A stretch of DNA of 64,000 bases, taken from positions 899,466 to 963,465 of the forward strand of contig NZ_QMDV01000002.1 of the NCBI RefSeq assembly GCF_003284895.1. Reading direction: 5' to 3'. Positions 43,706-53,131 of this stretch are shown here, piece by piece. Position 1 is the first letter of the stretch; each line of letters starts with the position of its first letter. The stretch comes from Pontibacter arcticus. Its GTDB lineage: Bacteria; Bacteroidota; Bacteroidia; Cytophagales; Hymenobacteraceae. The notes below the pieces were generated by a model. It saw nothing but the letters and a program-made list of their open reading frames with translations. It ran no database searches and was not told where the DNA came from. The position numbers and the translations under genes are program-made.

Positions 43706-44662
43706 TTAAAATGCAACCCCTAACGTAAAGCCTGCACGCAAACCAGCAAAAGGACCATTTGCTTTCGCATTTACACCATTGTCGGTTACAGTTGCTTCCA
43801 GGTAGCGCTTATTTCCTACCTCCCCTAACGACTCTATTTCTTCTTCCAGGTCTCTTCTTTCTGCCATTGGCATATCTCTGAGGTCTGACGTTCCGTTCGC
43901 TGTACCGGTCATTTTACCAAAATGGCCGCCCACTATGTTCCAGTCAAAAGTTACGCGTTTCGCGATCAGCCATTGCGCTCCCAACATGACACCACCGCCA
44001 TAGCCTTTGGTCTGGATGCTGATCGGCATGGCATACGTTTGGGTTTCGCCTTCATACTCATAATCGTAGTCGAAGCGCATATCCGTGTAGCGGCCGTAGA
44101 GCGATACATAAAAGCCTCGTGCACCTACCTTTTTGCCTGTATAAAACCGAAGCTCTCCTGTGAAGGCATTATTGGACATGAACATTTTGCTCATATCTTC
44201 TTTAATATTGAAATCTTCTGAATCATCAAAAGCACCGGCTTCATCCGCAATTTCAATTCCTTTTTTTAATAACGGTACATCATTTAAAGCTGATTTTGGC
44301 ATAAAGCGATACCCAACAGAAAGCGTCATTTTTCTTCTGATAGCACGCTCGTAGGTAATATTGTAATTATTGAATAGCAGTGAAGTAACATTCAATTTTA
44401 TAATATTCTTTTTGTAAAGCTCATTCGCAGCAATGTCTGGCTTCACCATCCCTTCGGAAACTTGCGGACCGGCCGTGATTACTACAGAAGGAGCCTCAGC
44501 GATAGTAGTTGAAACAGGATTTTCTGCAGAAACGGTAGTATCTATAGATGCAGCCGCTATATTACTGGAATCATTTATTACTTGTACAACTTCTGTAACA
44601 GACTGGGCATAACTAACAAAGCAGGGCAAGGAAAGAAGTAGGAGCGTAAAAATTCTCTTCAT
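43706..44662 (-). CDS. DUF3575-like outer-membrane protein
   Basis: The 318-residue protein has a signal peptide (LSLPCFVSYAQ), a Ser/Thr/Ala-rich N-terminal region, and a C-terminal domain with KLNVTSLLFNNYNITYERAI, strand pairs (GARGFYVSLYGRYTD, GYGGGVMLGAQWLI) and final AGFTLGVAF. This matches DUF3575-type beta-barrel proteins of Bacteroidota that resemble OmpA/OprD-type small barrels. Function unknown. ATG start; transcribed alone with the hairpin 43636-43700 as terminator. Confidence 0.83.
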   Translation of the reverse strand: MKRIFTLLLLSLPCFVSYAQSVTEVVQVINDSSNIAAASIDTTVSAENPVSTTIAEAPSVVITAGPQVSEGMVKPDIAANELYKKNIIKLNVTSLLFNNYNITYERAIRRKMTLSVGYRFMPKSALNDVPLLKKGIEIADEAGAFDDSEDFNIKEDMSKMFMSNNAFTGELRFYTGKKVGARGFYVSLYGRYTDMRFDYDYEYEGETQTYAMPISIQTKGYGGGVMLGAQWLIAKRVTFDWNIVGGHFGKMTGTANGTSDLRDMPMAERRDLEEEIESLGEVGNKRYLEATVTDNGVNAKANGPFAGLRAGFTLGVAF

Positions 44663-44895
44663 ATAAATAGATAAATATCAAAAGTTACAAATATCAGAAC
44701 TTCTAACTTTAGTTTAAATACCATTCACTAAATATATGATTTCATTTATGTTAATTCTTACAACTTTATACTTTATAACTTTTTCATACTCAGGTTAATG
44801 TTTTGGTTCTTGTTTATAAACCTGAAACAGCAGCTGGAATACGCAAAACAAACCGGGTATGTACCAGGTTCTAGAAAACCTATAGAGTAGTTGCG

Positions 44896-45348
44896 TTAAG
44901 TAAGCGAGTAGGCCGGAACCTGAGCAAGCGGTATGTATTGCTTTGTTTGAAAGTTAATTTCCCAGCAAAAATGTTGCAGCCCGTTCGTTATGACAACGTA
45001 TTTTGCCTGTAGCGACTGGTTATATACTGAAACCTGTTTGACCACATCCTGCGTAATAGCCACATGCGCAGCTTTGCATTCAATCAGTACATGCGGTTTT
45101 CCATCTGAATTATACACGCACAGATCGGTTCGCTTTTGCAAGCTGTTGTAACGGGTACCGCGCTCAATGCTGATCAGGCTTTTAGGATAATGAAGCACGT
45201 TGATCAAATAATGCAGGAAATGCTGCCGCACCCACTCTTCCGGCGTAAGTACAACATACTTTTTGCGAAGGATATCAAAGATCAGTGGACTGGCTTCCGC
45301 TTGTTTAATTTTATAATCAAAGGGCGGCAGGTTGAGCTCTTGCATCAT
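44896..45348 (-). CDS. Type I restriction enzyme HsdR N-terminal domain protein (solitary)
   Basis: The 150-residue protein is a PD-(D/E)XK nuclease-fold domain like the N-terminal domain of type I restriction subunit R (HSDR_N_2): KRTDLCVYNSDGKPH with catalytic aspartate and VLIECKA with catalytic E-x-K. No helicase or hsdM/hsdS follows, so it is not a restriction system. Small solitary proteins of this kind are common in Bacteroidota. It is divergent from the AMP nucleosidase gene. Confidence 0.85.
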   Translation of the reverse strand: MMQELNLPPFDYKIKQAEASPLIFDILRKKYVVLTPEEWVRQHFLHYLINVLHYPKSLISIERGTRYNSLQKRTDLCVYNSDGKPHVLIECKAAHVAITQDVVKQVSVYNQSLQAKYVVITNGLQHFCWEINFQTKQYIPLAQVPAYSLT

Positions 45349-45431
45349 GCAATTTACACTTTTACAGGCACTCTTTTACCCGTTTTAACGAAGTAGAGGG
45401 CATATAATAGCTTTATTTTATATATTACACC

Positions 45432-46205
45432 ATGAAAACTAAAGAAGAAATAGTAAGTGACTGGTTACCCCGCTACACCGGCGTGCCTTTAGATGAATTT
45501 GGAGAATACATTCTGCTCACCAATTTTGTTAATTACGTACGCATGTTTGCCGACCGTTTTGGCGTTGAAATGCACGGACTTGACAAGCCCATGCAGACCG
45601 CAACAGCCAATAATATTACGATCATAAATTTTGGTATGGGTAGTGCTATGGCAGCCACTGTAATGGACCTGCTTTCCGCTATTAAACCTAAAGCGGCTTT
45701 GTTTTTAGGCAAATGCGGTGGCCTGAAACGCAAAACGCAGATCGGCGACCTTATACTCCCGATTGCAGCTATCCGCGGCGAAGGTACATCTGATGACTAT
45801 CTTCCTTCCGAAATTCCAGCCCTTCCATCGTTCCGTTTGCAGCGTGCCGTATCTTCGATGATCAAGAAGCACGAAATGGATTACTGGACCGGCACCGTTT
45901 ATACAACCAACCGCCGCGTTTGGGAGCACGACGAAGAGTTTAAAGAATACCTGCGCCAGATACGTGCGATGGGAATTGATATGGAGACAGCCACTATTTT
46001 TACGGTAGGCTTTGTAAACGAAATTCCGCATGGTGCGCTGCTGCTTGTTTCAGATAACCCAATGATACCGGAAGGTGTGAAAACGTCGGCAAGTGATGTG
46101 CTGGTAACAACAAACTACGTGGAGAAACACCTAAGCATCGGCATCGATTCGCTTCTGGAGCTAATTAATTCCGGCGAGTCTGTGAAACACATGCGTTTCG
46201 AATAA
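45432..46205 (+). CDS. amn: AMP nucleosidase
   Basis: The enzyme splits AMP into adenine and ribose 5-phosphate. The 257-residue protein has the nucleoside phosphorylase fold: MGSAMAATVMDLLSAIKP, FLGKCGGLKRKTQIGD, and IDMETATIFTVGF with the substrate-contacting ME pair. It is shorter than E. coli Amn, as usual in Bacteroidota, lacking the regulatory N-terminal domain. The amidohydrolase gene begins 16 nt downstream. Confidence 0.9.
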   Translation: MKTKEEIVSDWLPRYTGVPLDEFGEYILLTNFVNYVRMFADRFGVEMHGLDKPMQTATANNITIINFGMGSAMAATVMDLLSAIKPKAALFLGKCGGLKRKTQIGDLILPIAAIRGEGTSDDYLPSEIPALPSFRLQRAVSSMIKKHEMDYWTGTVYTTNRRVWEHDEEFKEYLRQIRAMGIDMETATIFTVGFVNEIPHGALLLVSDNPMIPEGVKTSASDVLVTTNYVEKHLSIGIDSLLELINSGESVKHMRFE

Positions 46206-46221
46206 TTACTGATCTGACTAT

Positions 46222-47871
46222 ATGAGAAACCCTTTACGCTCCTTTGCGGCAGCCGTCCTGTTGGGTGGTGCCTTTTTAAGTAGTTGCTCCAACTCCACTC
46301 CCGCCGACCTGATCGTTTACAACGGTACTGTTTATACGGTAAATGAGAATTTCGAGAAGGCGGAGGCTTTTGCTGTAAAAGATGGCAAGATCATCGAAGT
46401 TGGTACTTCCGAAAGTATAAAAGCAAAGTATAAAGCCACAGAAGAACTTGATGCGGAAGGCAAAACTATTTATCCCGGATTGATAGATGGCCATGCCCAT
46501 TTTTTCGGGTATGGACTGGCACTGGAATCTGCTGACCTGGTTGGTACTACTTCTTTTAAAGAGATTGTGCAGAAAGTGCAGGAACAGCAGAAAAAGTACC
46601 CGGATGCTGACTGGATAACCGGCCGTGGCTGGGACCAGAACGATTGGAACGTAAAGGAATTCCCTACAAAAGATACCCTGGATCTGTTGTTTCCGGATGT
46701 AGCCATTATACTTACGCGCATTGATGGGCACGCTGCTTTGGCTAACCAGAAAGCGCTGGATCTTGCCGGCGTTACGCCGCAAACGAAAATGGTGGGCGGC
46801 CTGGTAGAAACTGAAGGCGGTAAAATGACCGGTATCCTGATCGATAATGCAGTTGACCTGGTTACAACCAAAATTCCGGAAGCCACGGAAGAGCAGATTC
46901 AGCAAGGCCTGAAAAGTGCACAGGAAAACTGTTTTGCCGTTGGCTTAACCACTGTGGTAGATGCCGGCCTAGATAGAGCAACGGTTGAGCTGATGGATGC
47001 CATGCATAAGAAAGGCGACCTGAAAATGCGCGTTTACGCCATGCTGAACCCGACGCAGGCAAACCGCGACCATTATTTTAAAAGCGGGCCTTACAAAACC
47101 GATTGGCTGAATGTGCGCTCCTTTAAAGTATATGCGGATGGCGCGTTAGGATCGAGAGGTGCAAGCTTATTGAAGCCTTACGCCGATAAGCACAACCACT
47201 TTGGTTTCCTGCTGGATTCTGAGGAGAGCTTCCGTAACCTGGCGAAAGAGATGAACCAGTATGGTTTCCAGATGAACACACATGCCATCGGCGACTCTGC
47301 CAACCGTTTGTTACTGGATATCTACGGCGAAACGTTGGGCGGCAAAAATGATAAGCGCTGGCGTATAGAACATGCCCAGATCATCAACCCCGCTGATATG
47401 GCCAAGTTTGGAAAGTATAGCATTGTGCCTTCTGTGCAGCCTACGCATGCCACTTCGGATATGTACTGGGCCGGCGACAGGCTGGGCGCAGATCGTTTAA
47501 AGCATGCTTATCCGTTTAAAGAATTGCTACAGCAAAACGGTTATATCCCGTTGGGTACAGATTTTCCGGTGGAGGATATAAATCCGTTTTATACGTACCA
47601 TTCGGCAGTTGCCCGCCAGGATGCTAAAAACTACCCGGCTAACGGCTTTCAGATGGAAAATGCACTGTCTAAAGAAGATGCACTGCGCGGCATGACCATC
47701 TGGGCAGCTAAAGCCAACTTCGAAGAAAAAGAAAAAGGCAGCCTTGAAAAAGGGAAATTTGCTGATTTCATACTTGTAGACCGCGATCTGTTAACTGTAT
47801 CTGCAGATAAAATGCGCGAAACGCAAGTGCTGAGAACTTACATTAACGGCAAGCAAGTATATAAAAAGTAA
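46222..47871 (+). CDS. Lipoprotein amidohydrolase (YtcJ-like)
   Basis: This 549-residue protein has a lipoprotein signal (AAVLLGGAFLSSC) and an amidohydrolase-3 domain: PGLIDGHAHFFGYG metal motif, DWITGRGWDQNDW, TRIDGHAALANQKAL, HAIGDSANRLLLD, and GTDFPVEDINPF with the late metal aspartate. Such exported metal-dependent hydrolases cleave unknown N-acyl or carbamoyl compounds. It probably is co-transcribed with amn, 16 nt upstream, and ends before a shared terminator. Confidence 0.9.
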   Translation: MRNPLRSFAAAVLLGGAFLSSCSNSTPADLIVYNGTVYTVNENFEKAEAFAVKDGKIIEVGTSESIKAKYKATEELDAEGKTIYPGLIDGHAHFFGYGLALESADLVGTTSFKEIVQKVQEQQKKYPDADWITGRGWDQNDWNVKEFPTKDTLDLLFPDVAIILTRIDGHAALANQKALDLAGVTPQTKMVGGLVETEGGKMTGILIDNAVDLVTTKIPEATEEQIQQGLKSAQENCFAVGLTTVVDAGLDRATVELMDAMHKKGDLKMRVYAMLNPTQANRDHYFKSGPYKTDWLNVRSFKVYADGALGSRGASLLKPYADKHNHFGFLLDSEESFRNLAKEMNQYGFQMNTHAIGDSANRLLLDIYGETLGGKNDKRWRIEHAQIINPADMAKFGKYSIVPSVQPTHATSDMYWAGDRLGADRLKHAYPFKELLQQNGYIPLGTDFPVEDINPFYTYHSAVARQDAKNYPANGFQMENALSKEDALRGMTIWAAKANFEEKEKGSLEKGKFADFILVDRDLLTVSADKMRETQVLRTYINGKQVYKK

Positions 47872-47886
47872 GAAATTATACTTCAA

Positions 47887-47933
47887 CAAAAAGGTCCGCT
47901 GCGGTTTATACTGCAACGGACCTTTTTGTTTGG
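47887..47933. terminator. Bidirectional terminator
   Basis: CAAAAAGGTCCG and CGGACCTTTTTG with an 18-nt loop that can partly pair. It separates the amidohydrolase (plus) and MFS (minus) genes; TATACTT words lie on both sides. Confidence 0.82.
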
Positions 47934-47988
47934 TTATACTCTAGAGCAAAGTATAAATTGCTTGAGTTTATACTTCGCTCATTTCAGT

Positions 47989-49290
47989 TTATACTTTCAG
48001 CGTACTTACTTTTCTCTGTGAAAGCAAGAAAATCAACCCTACCAGAAAGAAAACAGCCAAAGCCACCACGCTAAAGCGCATAGAGCCTGTAAGCTGCGCT
48101 ATTAAACCATAAGCCAGTGTACCCAGCACGATCGATACTTTTTCGGTTAAATCATAAAAGCTGAAGTATGATGCGTGGTCTATGGTATTGGCAGGTATAA
48201 ACTTAGAATAGGTAGAGCGGGAAAGTGCCTGAATCCCTCCCATTACCGCCCCTACTACGGCAGCCAACACATAAAAATCAGTTTCGCCCCGGATGTAATA
48301 GGCTCCAATACAAATGCCAATCCAGATAACTACGCCGCCGATCAAAGCTTTAATATTGCCATACTTGCCTGATAATTTTGCGAACGAATACGCACCTGCT
48401 ACCGCCACGAGCTGAATAATCAGGATAGTTAAAATAAGTGCATCGTCTGGCAATTTAAGTTCTTCTATGCCAAAGATGGTTGCCACATACATGACCGTTT
48501 GCACGCCCATGTTGTAGAAAAAATAGGCCAGCAAAAACCGTTTGAGCGCCGGCAACTTCTTTACTTGTTCCAGCACTTTCTTCAGTTCTTTCACACCGTT
48601 TAAAATCCAGCTTCCTTTGGGCTTGAGGTGATAGACATTGCCGGGAAGATGGTAAAAAGTATACTGCGCAAAAACAAACCACCAGATGCCGGTCGTCAGG
48701 AAGGCGATGCGCGGCGGCAGGCTGGTGTTATCTGCTGCAATCCCAAACCAACCCGGCTGCATGATCATCGCCAGGTTAAAGATTAGCAAAAGTACACTGC
48801 CCACATAGCCCATCGCAAAACCTCTGGCACTTAACTTATCGTACTGGTCTTCGGTTGCAATTTCTGGCAGGTAGGCATTATAAAACACAATGCTGCCGCT
48901 ATACCCCACCGAAGCAAGTATAAAAAATAACACCGAAATGGTAAAGGTATCTCGGGTAAAAAAGTATAAACCGGCACAGGACAGCGCACCCAGGTAGCAA
49001 AAAAACTGCATGAACATTTTTTTGCGGCCACTGTAATCTGCAATGGCAGTCAGAAAAGGGCTCAGAAAAGCGATGATCAGAAATGAAGCCGATACAGCAT
49101 ACGAAAACAACACCGAACTCTGTACTTCAAAACCGAAAAAAGGCACTATAGAAGAGCCAGTAGTTGTGTTTTTAGCTACCGCGCTGTAATATATCGGAAA
49201 AATGGTGGAGGTAATAACAAGCGAGTAAACCGAGTTGGCCCAATCGTAAAAGCACCAGGCCCTGGTTATGGTAGGATCGTTCTTTTGCAT
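47989..49290 (-). CDS. UMF1-family MFS transporter (Atg22-like)
   Basis: This 433-residue membrane protein has 12 likely transmembrane helices and the N-terminal signature RAWCFYDWANSVYSLVITSTIFPIYY of the Atg22/UMF1 family, with PFLTAIADYSGRKK between helices 2 and 3. Substrate is unknown; yeast Atg22 exports amino acids from the vacuole. It is transcribed alone, convergent with the amidohydrolase gene. Confidence 0.88.
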   Translation of the reverse strand: MQKNDPTITRAWCFYDWANSVYSLVITSTIFPIYYSAVAKNTTTGSSIVPFFGFEVQSSVLFSYAVSASFLIIAFLSPFLTAIADYSGRKKMFMQFFCYLGALSCAGLYFFTRDTFTISVLFFILASVGYSGSIVFYNAYLPEIATEDQYDKLSARGFAMGYVGSVLLLIFNLAMIMQPGWFGIAADNTSLPPRIAFLTTGIWWFVFAQYTFYHLPGNVYHLKPKGSWILNGVKELKKVLEQVKKLPALKRFLLAYFFYNMGVQTVMYVATIFGIEELKLPDDALILTILIIQLVAVAGAYSFAKLSGKYGNIKALIGGVVIWIGICIGAYYIRGETDFYVLAAVVGAVMGGIQALSRSTYSKFIPANTIDHASYFSFYDLTEKVSIVLGTLAYGLIAQLTGSMRFSVVALAVFFLVGLIFLLSQRKVSTLKV

Positions 49291-49373
49291 CCGGAAATAT
49301 AAGCAAATCCATACTTTTCAGGCTCCACTTTTTGCCTGTCAAATAAATTTATACCTGGTAACTAAATGCCTTG

Positions 49374-50858
49374 TTAAGTTTTTTTTGTTTCCAGGGAGGC
49401 TAAAATCACTTCCCACAAATGCTCGTACGGCACGATCTCAATCTCAGCATAAGCATCGCCTGGCGTTGGAGTTTCCTGCAGTTTTAAGTAGAGCCGCTGC
49501 CCTTTGGTGCGGCACGCCTTGGCGTTCAGGTTTTCGGTAACGGCAAGTATAAGCAACTTAATAAATAACTTACTGCGCTGGCTAAAGCTGTCTTTCAAGT
49601 GGAAAAGAATGTACTTTTTAAGCCCGTCGATGCGGTAAATTAACGCTTCGGAATCGCCCTTCTGCAGGAAGTATACAAACTGAAGTATAAGTATGGCCAC
49701 ATTAAACCCTTGCTTATCCTTGCTATACTCGGGCAGCGACACAAACAAATATTCTTTCATGCGGGCGGCAAAGGTCTCGTTAAGGGTTACCAGCGATAAG
49801 TAGGCACTATACAGCAACCAACGCTCTACAGATGCCGGTGCAAGTTTATGGTAGCTTGGGTTAGCAGTAACATCCTTTACAATACTTTCGGCCATACTAT
49901 AATTCTTGGAATGTGAGGCCAGCAGAAAATAATTTTCCATGTAAGCAAACCAGTTACGCGTGCCAGCTTCAAACTCACTTACAAACTTATTGGCATAAAT
50001 TAGCCCGCTGGCGTATTCTTTTACCCGTAAGTGAGCATAAATAAGTATGAATTTGTTGTAAAGCGATTCAAAACGTTCCGCATTGATTTTCCCTTCGCTT
50101 ACCCACTTTTCTGAAAGAAGCGTTAGCTCCAGTATTTTAGAAAAATCACCTTCCAGCTCGTGGTAGATCATGGAACCTTTGTAATAAGCATTAAAGGCAT
50201 CAAAAGTACCGCTCAGAAGCCAAAGGCGTTTCAGATCATCTACTGCATCTGGCAGAGTTGGCAATACTTCCTTCCTGGATTTAATGGATTTTTTGGTTTT
50301 CGCTTTAATGAACTGGTAAATATTAACGGCTTCGCGTTCGTGCCTTTTTTTCTCCAACTCAATGCTCAGCAGTTGTTTATATTTCACAAACGCTTTTACA
50401 TCGCCTTGCTCGGCATAACAAAAAAGTAAGAGTTCATAGCAGGCAATCAGTAAGTTGGTAAACTCAAACTGATTTGAAATGGTAATGATCTTATTAGCCA
50501 GATTGGCTGCCAGTTTATACTCGGCCAGTTTTAACAACACCTGCGCCTGCTGCAGGGAAGTATAACATTCAATTTCTTTTTGGGAGAAAAACCGCAGTTT
50601 AATTTGTTGAAGGTTAATTAGAACCAGATTGTTATATAGTTTCTTTTTTAACCGATGCTTCAGCATCTTATACCTTATATCATTGGTATCGCTTTGATAT
50701 AAGTCATTTGCAGCTTCGTCATCGTTAGCATACTTATCATTTCTAAGATTTTCAAGGAAGTAGCCTTCTTTCGTTTCAGCTGTAAGATCGTGGGGTAAAA
50801 CTGTCTTATAGTTTTTAGAAAACTCAATTAATCTGGCCAGGCTTTTAAGTTCTTCCAT
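49374..50858 (-). CDS. Helical-repeat (TPR-like) protein of unknown function
   Basis: I do not recognise this 494-residue protein. It has no signal peptide or membrane segment, so it is probably cytoplasmic, and appears almost wholly alpha-helical: AQVLLKLAEYKLAANLANKI, LLIACYELLLFCYAEQGDV and later pairs resemble TPR or related helical repeats. A DNA-binding motif is not evident at either end. It is divergent from a 53-aa peptide gene and an oligopeptide ABC importer. In RNPP systems of Gram-positive bacteria a TPR protein senses an imported peptide, but those carry an HTH that is not seen here. Confidence 0.75.
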   Translation of the reverse strand: MEELKSLARLIEFSKNYKTVLPHDLTAETKEGYFLENLRNDKYANDDEAANDLYQSDTNDIRYKMLKHRLKKKLYNNLVLINLQQIKLRFFSQKEIECYTSLQQAQVLLKLAEYKLAANLANKIITISNQFEFTNLLIACYELLLFCYAEQGDVKAFVKYKQLLSIELEKKRHEREAVNIYQFIKAKTKKSIKSRKEVLPTLPDAVDDLKRLWLLSGTFDAFNAYYKGSMIYHELEGDFSKILELTLLSEKWVSEGKINAERFESLYNKFILIYAHLRVKEYASGLIYANKFVSEFEAGTRNWFAYMENYFLLASHSKNYSMAESIVKDVTANPSYHKLAPASVERWLLYSAYLSLVTLNETFAARMKEYLFVSLPEYSKDKQGFNVAILILQFVYFLQKGDSEALIYRIDGLKKYILFHLKDSFSQRSKLFIKLLILAVTENLNAKACRTKGQRLYLKLQETPTPGDAYAEIEIVPYEHLWEVILASLETKKT

Positions 50859-51166
50859 AACTTGTTTTTAACGCGTTACTGAGCGTTTTTAAATAATAGC
50901 TGAATATGAAAACGAATATCTGATAATAAATCAATGATCAGCAGCACAAACAAAATATTTTTTTTTATTTTTTACAAATGTTACTTTTTCAAAATATTTA
51001 CCTCAAATATTACTGATTCTATGGGTTTATTTAATAATTTTAGTTGTTTAAATATAACTTAATTTATTTTTAAACCCTAAATACTTAAGTTACTTTTTAG
51101 CCTAAAGTTTCCTTTTCTATATACACCCATTACGTCATATTTGTATAAACTATTAAAACCCTCGGT
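50859..51166 (+). other. Divergent regulatory spacer of the peptide/importer locus
   Basis: A 308-nt AT-rich spacer between the helical-repeat gene (minus) and the 53-aa peptide gene (plus). It holds the conserved element at 51089-51113 and a -7-like box at 51136-51143. No ORF was seen. Confidence 0.65.
51089..51143 (+). promoter_or_regulatory. Conserved element plus promoter-like box upstream of 53-aa peptide
   Basis: The element reads GTTACTTTTTA-GC-CTAAAGTTTCCT at 51089-51113. After exactly 22 nt comes CATATTTGTAT at 51136. The same element, with one base missing and one changed, lies upstream of the 87-aa protein gene at 55740-55763, also 22 nt before TATCCTTGTAT. The element occupies the -33 region and upstream, so it is probably a binding site for a regulator or alternative sigma factor. 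Confidence 0.68.
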
Positions 51167-51328
51167 ATGATAACTATAATCATTCAGTTAATCCTTAACC
51201 TTATTACTCTGAATCCGGATGCTCCGAAATCAGATAAGGTTACTCCAGTATCTAAAGAAGCTACAAACCCAGATGATTTAGCAACATCTACATTCGGTGG
51301 CACTTCTACGTGGACTGACGGTGGTTGA
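51167..51328 (+). CDS. 53-aa peptide, candidate secreted signal or precursor
   Basis: The peptide begins with a hydrophobic run (MITIIIQLILNLITL), followed by a polar part and a C-terminal tail ATSTFGGTSTWTDGG. It has an ATG start, TGA stop and its own conserved promoter element. It has no double-glycine leader of the common Bacteroidota natural-product precursors, but ends in Gly-Gly. The downstream genes encode an oligopeptide-binding lipoprotein and two permeases, so the mature peptide could be their substrate (inference). It is too short for homology by eye; the N-terminus MI-T/N matches the 87-aa protein at 55825. Confidence 0.62.
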   Translation: MITIIIQLILNLITLNPDAPKSDKVTPVSKEATNPDDLATSTFGGTSTWTDGG

Positions 51329-51372
51329 TTTTACCAAGGCAGCAGGTTAATTTTTCTTATCTTGCCTCTACT

Positions 51373-51386
51373 CTTTTAGCTAAAAG
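51373..51386 (+). repeat. Palindrome CTTTTAGCTAAAAG before the SBP start codon
   Basis: A perfect 14-bp palindrome directly precedes the ATG at 51387 and resembles the TTTTTAGC-CTAAAG core of the conserved element at 51094. It may be a third site of the same regulator or a translational hairpin. Confidence 0.45.
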
Positions 51387-53120
51387 ATGATTTTGAAGAT
51401 GAAGAAAGTTAACCTACTGTTTTATATCTCTTTAATTTTTTTAAGTTTCTGTAGCCAGCCTGCCCGTGAGCCTGAAGAGGTTAGAATCAGGCTGGCCGCA
51501 GATCCTGAAAATCTGAATCCGGTTAGCTATACAAAAGCAGATGCTCTTCAGATCATTAATCTGATTTTCCAGGCGCTGTTAACAGTAGACTTGGCAGATA
51601 ATACCATTAAACCGGCTCTGGCTGATGCTTTACCCGTTATTGCAAGACACGATTCGGTTACACATTTTACGTACAGGTTAAGAGAAGAAGCCAGTTGGGC
51701 CGACGGTAGCCCTGTAACAGCAAAAGATGTTGCCTTTACTTTAAAAGTAATGAAAGCACCTCTGCTGCATAATGAGCAGTTAAAGCCACAGGTAGCGTTT
51801 ATACAGGATATTGTTTTAGACGCAGCTGATGCAAAGAAATTTACGCTGGTTTGCCAGGGCTTTACTCCCGAAATGCAATTACTGACCGGAGATTTTTTTA
51901 TACTTCCAGCTTATCTCTTTGATCCGAAAAAATTACTCGACTCTTACTCGGTAACTGATTTTACCGACGACCTTTCCAGGTTAGAAAACGACACAAAACT
52001 TAAGACATTTGCCACCTGGTTTAATAGCCCGGATTTTAACCGCAGTGCAGCTCTTTTAAAAGGAAGCGCCGGTTACGAACTGGAAAACTGGACCACCGCG
52101 CAATATGTTACCCTGAAACGTAAGACAGACTGGTGGGGAAACAACCTTCGCCAGCCTGTTTCTTACGTTACGGCTAACCCCACCCGCATCAGTTTTCAGA
52201 TCATTCCGGATAACACGACTGCCTTATTAGCGTTAAAAAATAAGCAAATTGACATACTGGATAACATTCCGGCAGCTGAGTTCACCAACCTGAAAAACAA
52301 TAAAGCTGTTACTGAAACGTATGCTTTATATACACCGGATGCCTTCGACCTGGTTTATGCCGGACTTAATACACGGCAGCCCAAGTTCGGGGATAAGCAA
52401 ACACGCCAGGCTATAGCGCACCTGCTGGATATCAATAGTTTTATTAAAATATCGCAGCAATCTTATGCCAGCCCTACTGTGGGCCCGGTGCCCCCTTCTG
52501 TAAAGACCTACTATAACAACGGATTAACGCCCGTCTCATTTGCTCCCGCTAAAGCTACGCAACTATTAACATCGGCTGGCTGGCGCATAACACCGGAAGG
52601 CTGGTTTAGAACTGTAAACGGTGAAAAACAACACTTAACCATTAACCTTATATTCAGAGCAGGAAATACGGCATTCGAGAATTCTGCATTGATATTTCAG
52701 CAGGCAGCAGCAAAAGCCGGAATACCGGTAAACGTGCAGGCCATTGAAGGAAGTGTTGTAAGCCAGCAAGTTCAAGCGCATACATTTGATATGTTCTTCC
52801 GGACACTTACCGGCAATCCGTTTTTCTTTAACTTCAAGCCATTGTTTCATACTTCATATAGCGAGCAAGGCGGCAGCAACGCAACAGGTTTTGGCACTAC
52901 AGAAAGCGATCGTCTACTGGATGAGTTCATTGTTGCGGAATCAGAAGAAAAAAAAGCAGCGCTGTTAAAAAGGCTTCAGGCCATACTTCAGGAAGAAGCG
53001 GCTTTTATCTCGCTATACTATCAAAAAGACCGCATAGCGATCCGTAACAAGTATGAAAACCTGAAAATATCTGGTCTGAGTCCGAATTACGATGTGAGTG
53101 CGTTTAAAATTAAAAACTAA
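51387..53120 (+). CDS. Oligopeptide/dipeptide-binding lipoprotein (ABC transporter SBP family 5)
   Basis: This 577-residue lipoprotein has a signal peptide (LLFYISLIFLSFC, lipobox LSFC) and the SBP-5 fold: DPENLNPVSYTKADALQ, RLREEASWADGSPVTAKDVAFTL, a mid-domain QIPDNTTALLAL-like region, and DRIAIRNKYENLKISGLSP at the end. It probably binds peptides in the periplasm and delivers them to the two permeases just downstream. An internal start at 51399 (MKKVNLL) is as plausible as the chosen ATG. The first permease starts 11 nt after the stop codon. Confidence 0.9.
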   Translation: MILKMKKVNLLFYISLIFLSFCSQPAREPEEVRIRLAADPENLNPVSYTKADALQIINLIFQALLTVDLADNTIKPALADALPVIARHDSVTHFTYRLREEASWADGSPVTAKDVAFTLKVMKAPLLHNEQLKPQVAFIQDIVLDAADAKKFTLVCQGFTPEMQLLTGDFFILPAYLFDPKKLLDSYSVTDFTDDLSRLENDTKLKTFATWFNSPDFNRSAALLKGSAGYELENWTTAQYVTLKRKTDWWGNNLRQPVSYVTANPTRISFQIIPDNTTALLALKNKQIDILDNIPAAEFTNLKNNKAVTETYALYTPDAFDLVYAGLNTRQPKFGDKQTRQAIAHLLDINSFIKISQQSYASPTVGPVPPSVKTYYNNGLTPVSFAPAKATQLLTSAGWRITPEGWFRTVNGEKQHLTINLIFRAGNTAFENSALIFQQAAAKAGIPVNVQAIEGSVVSQQVQAHTFDMFFRTLTGNPFFFNFKPLFHTSYSEQGGSNATGFGTTESDRLLDEFIVAESEEKKAALLKRLQAILQEEAAFISLYYQKDRIAIRNKYENLKISGLSPNYDVSAFKIKN

Positions 53121-53131
53121 GCTTTTGCTGC

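Noticed and set aside
44896..45348. Remnant of a type I restriction system
   Set aside because: The gene is short with intact catalytic residues and clean ends, and such solitary proteins are common in this phylum; no hsdM or hsdS traces were seen.
46276..46905. 209-aa minus-strand ORF within the amidohydrolase
   Set aside because: It is antisense to conserved motifs of the amidohydrolase and lacks recognisable features.
51167..51328. Double-glycine leader RiPP precursor
   Set aside because: The peptide has a hydrophobic N-terminus and ends in Gly-Gly but lacks a GG cleavage site followed by a core peptide, and no radical-SAM, lanthionine or peptidase-ABC gene is adjacent.
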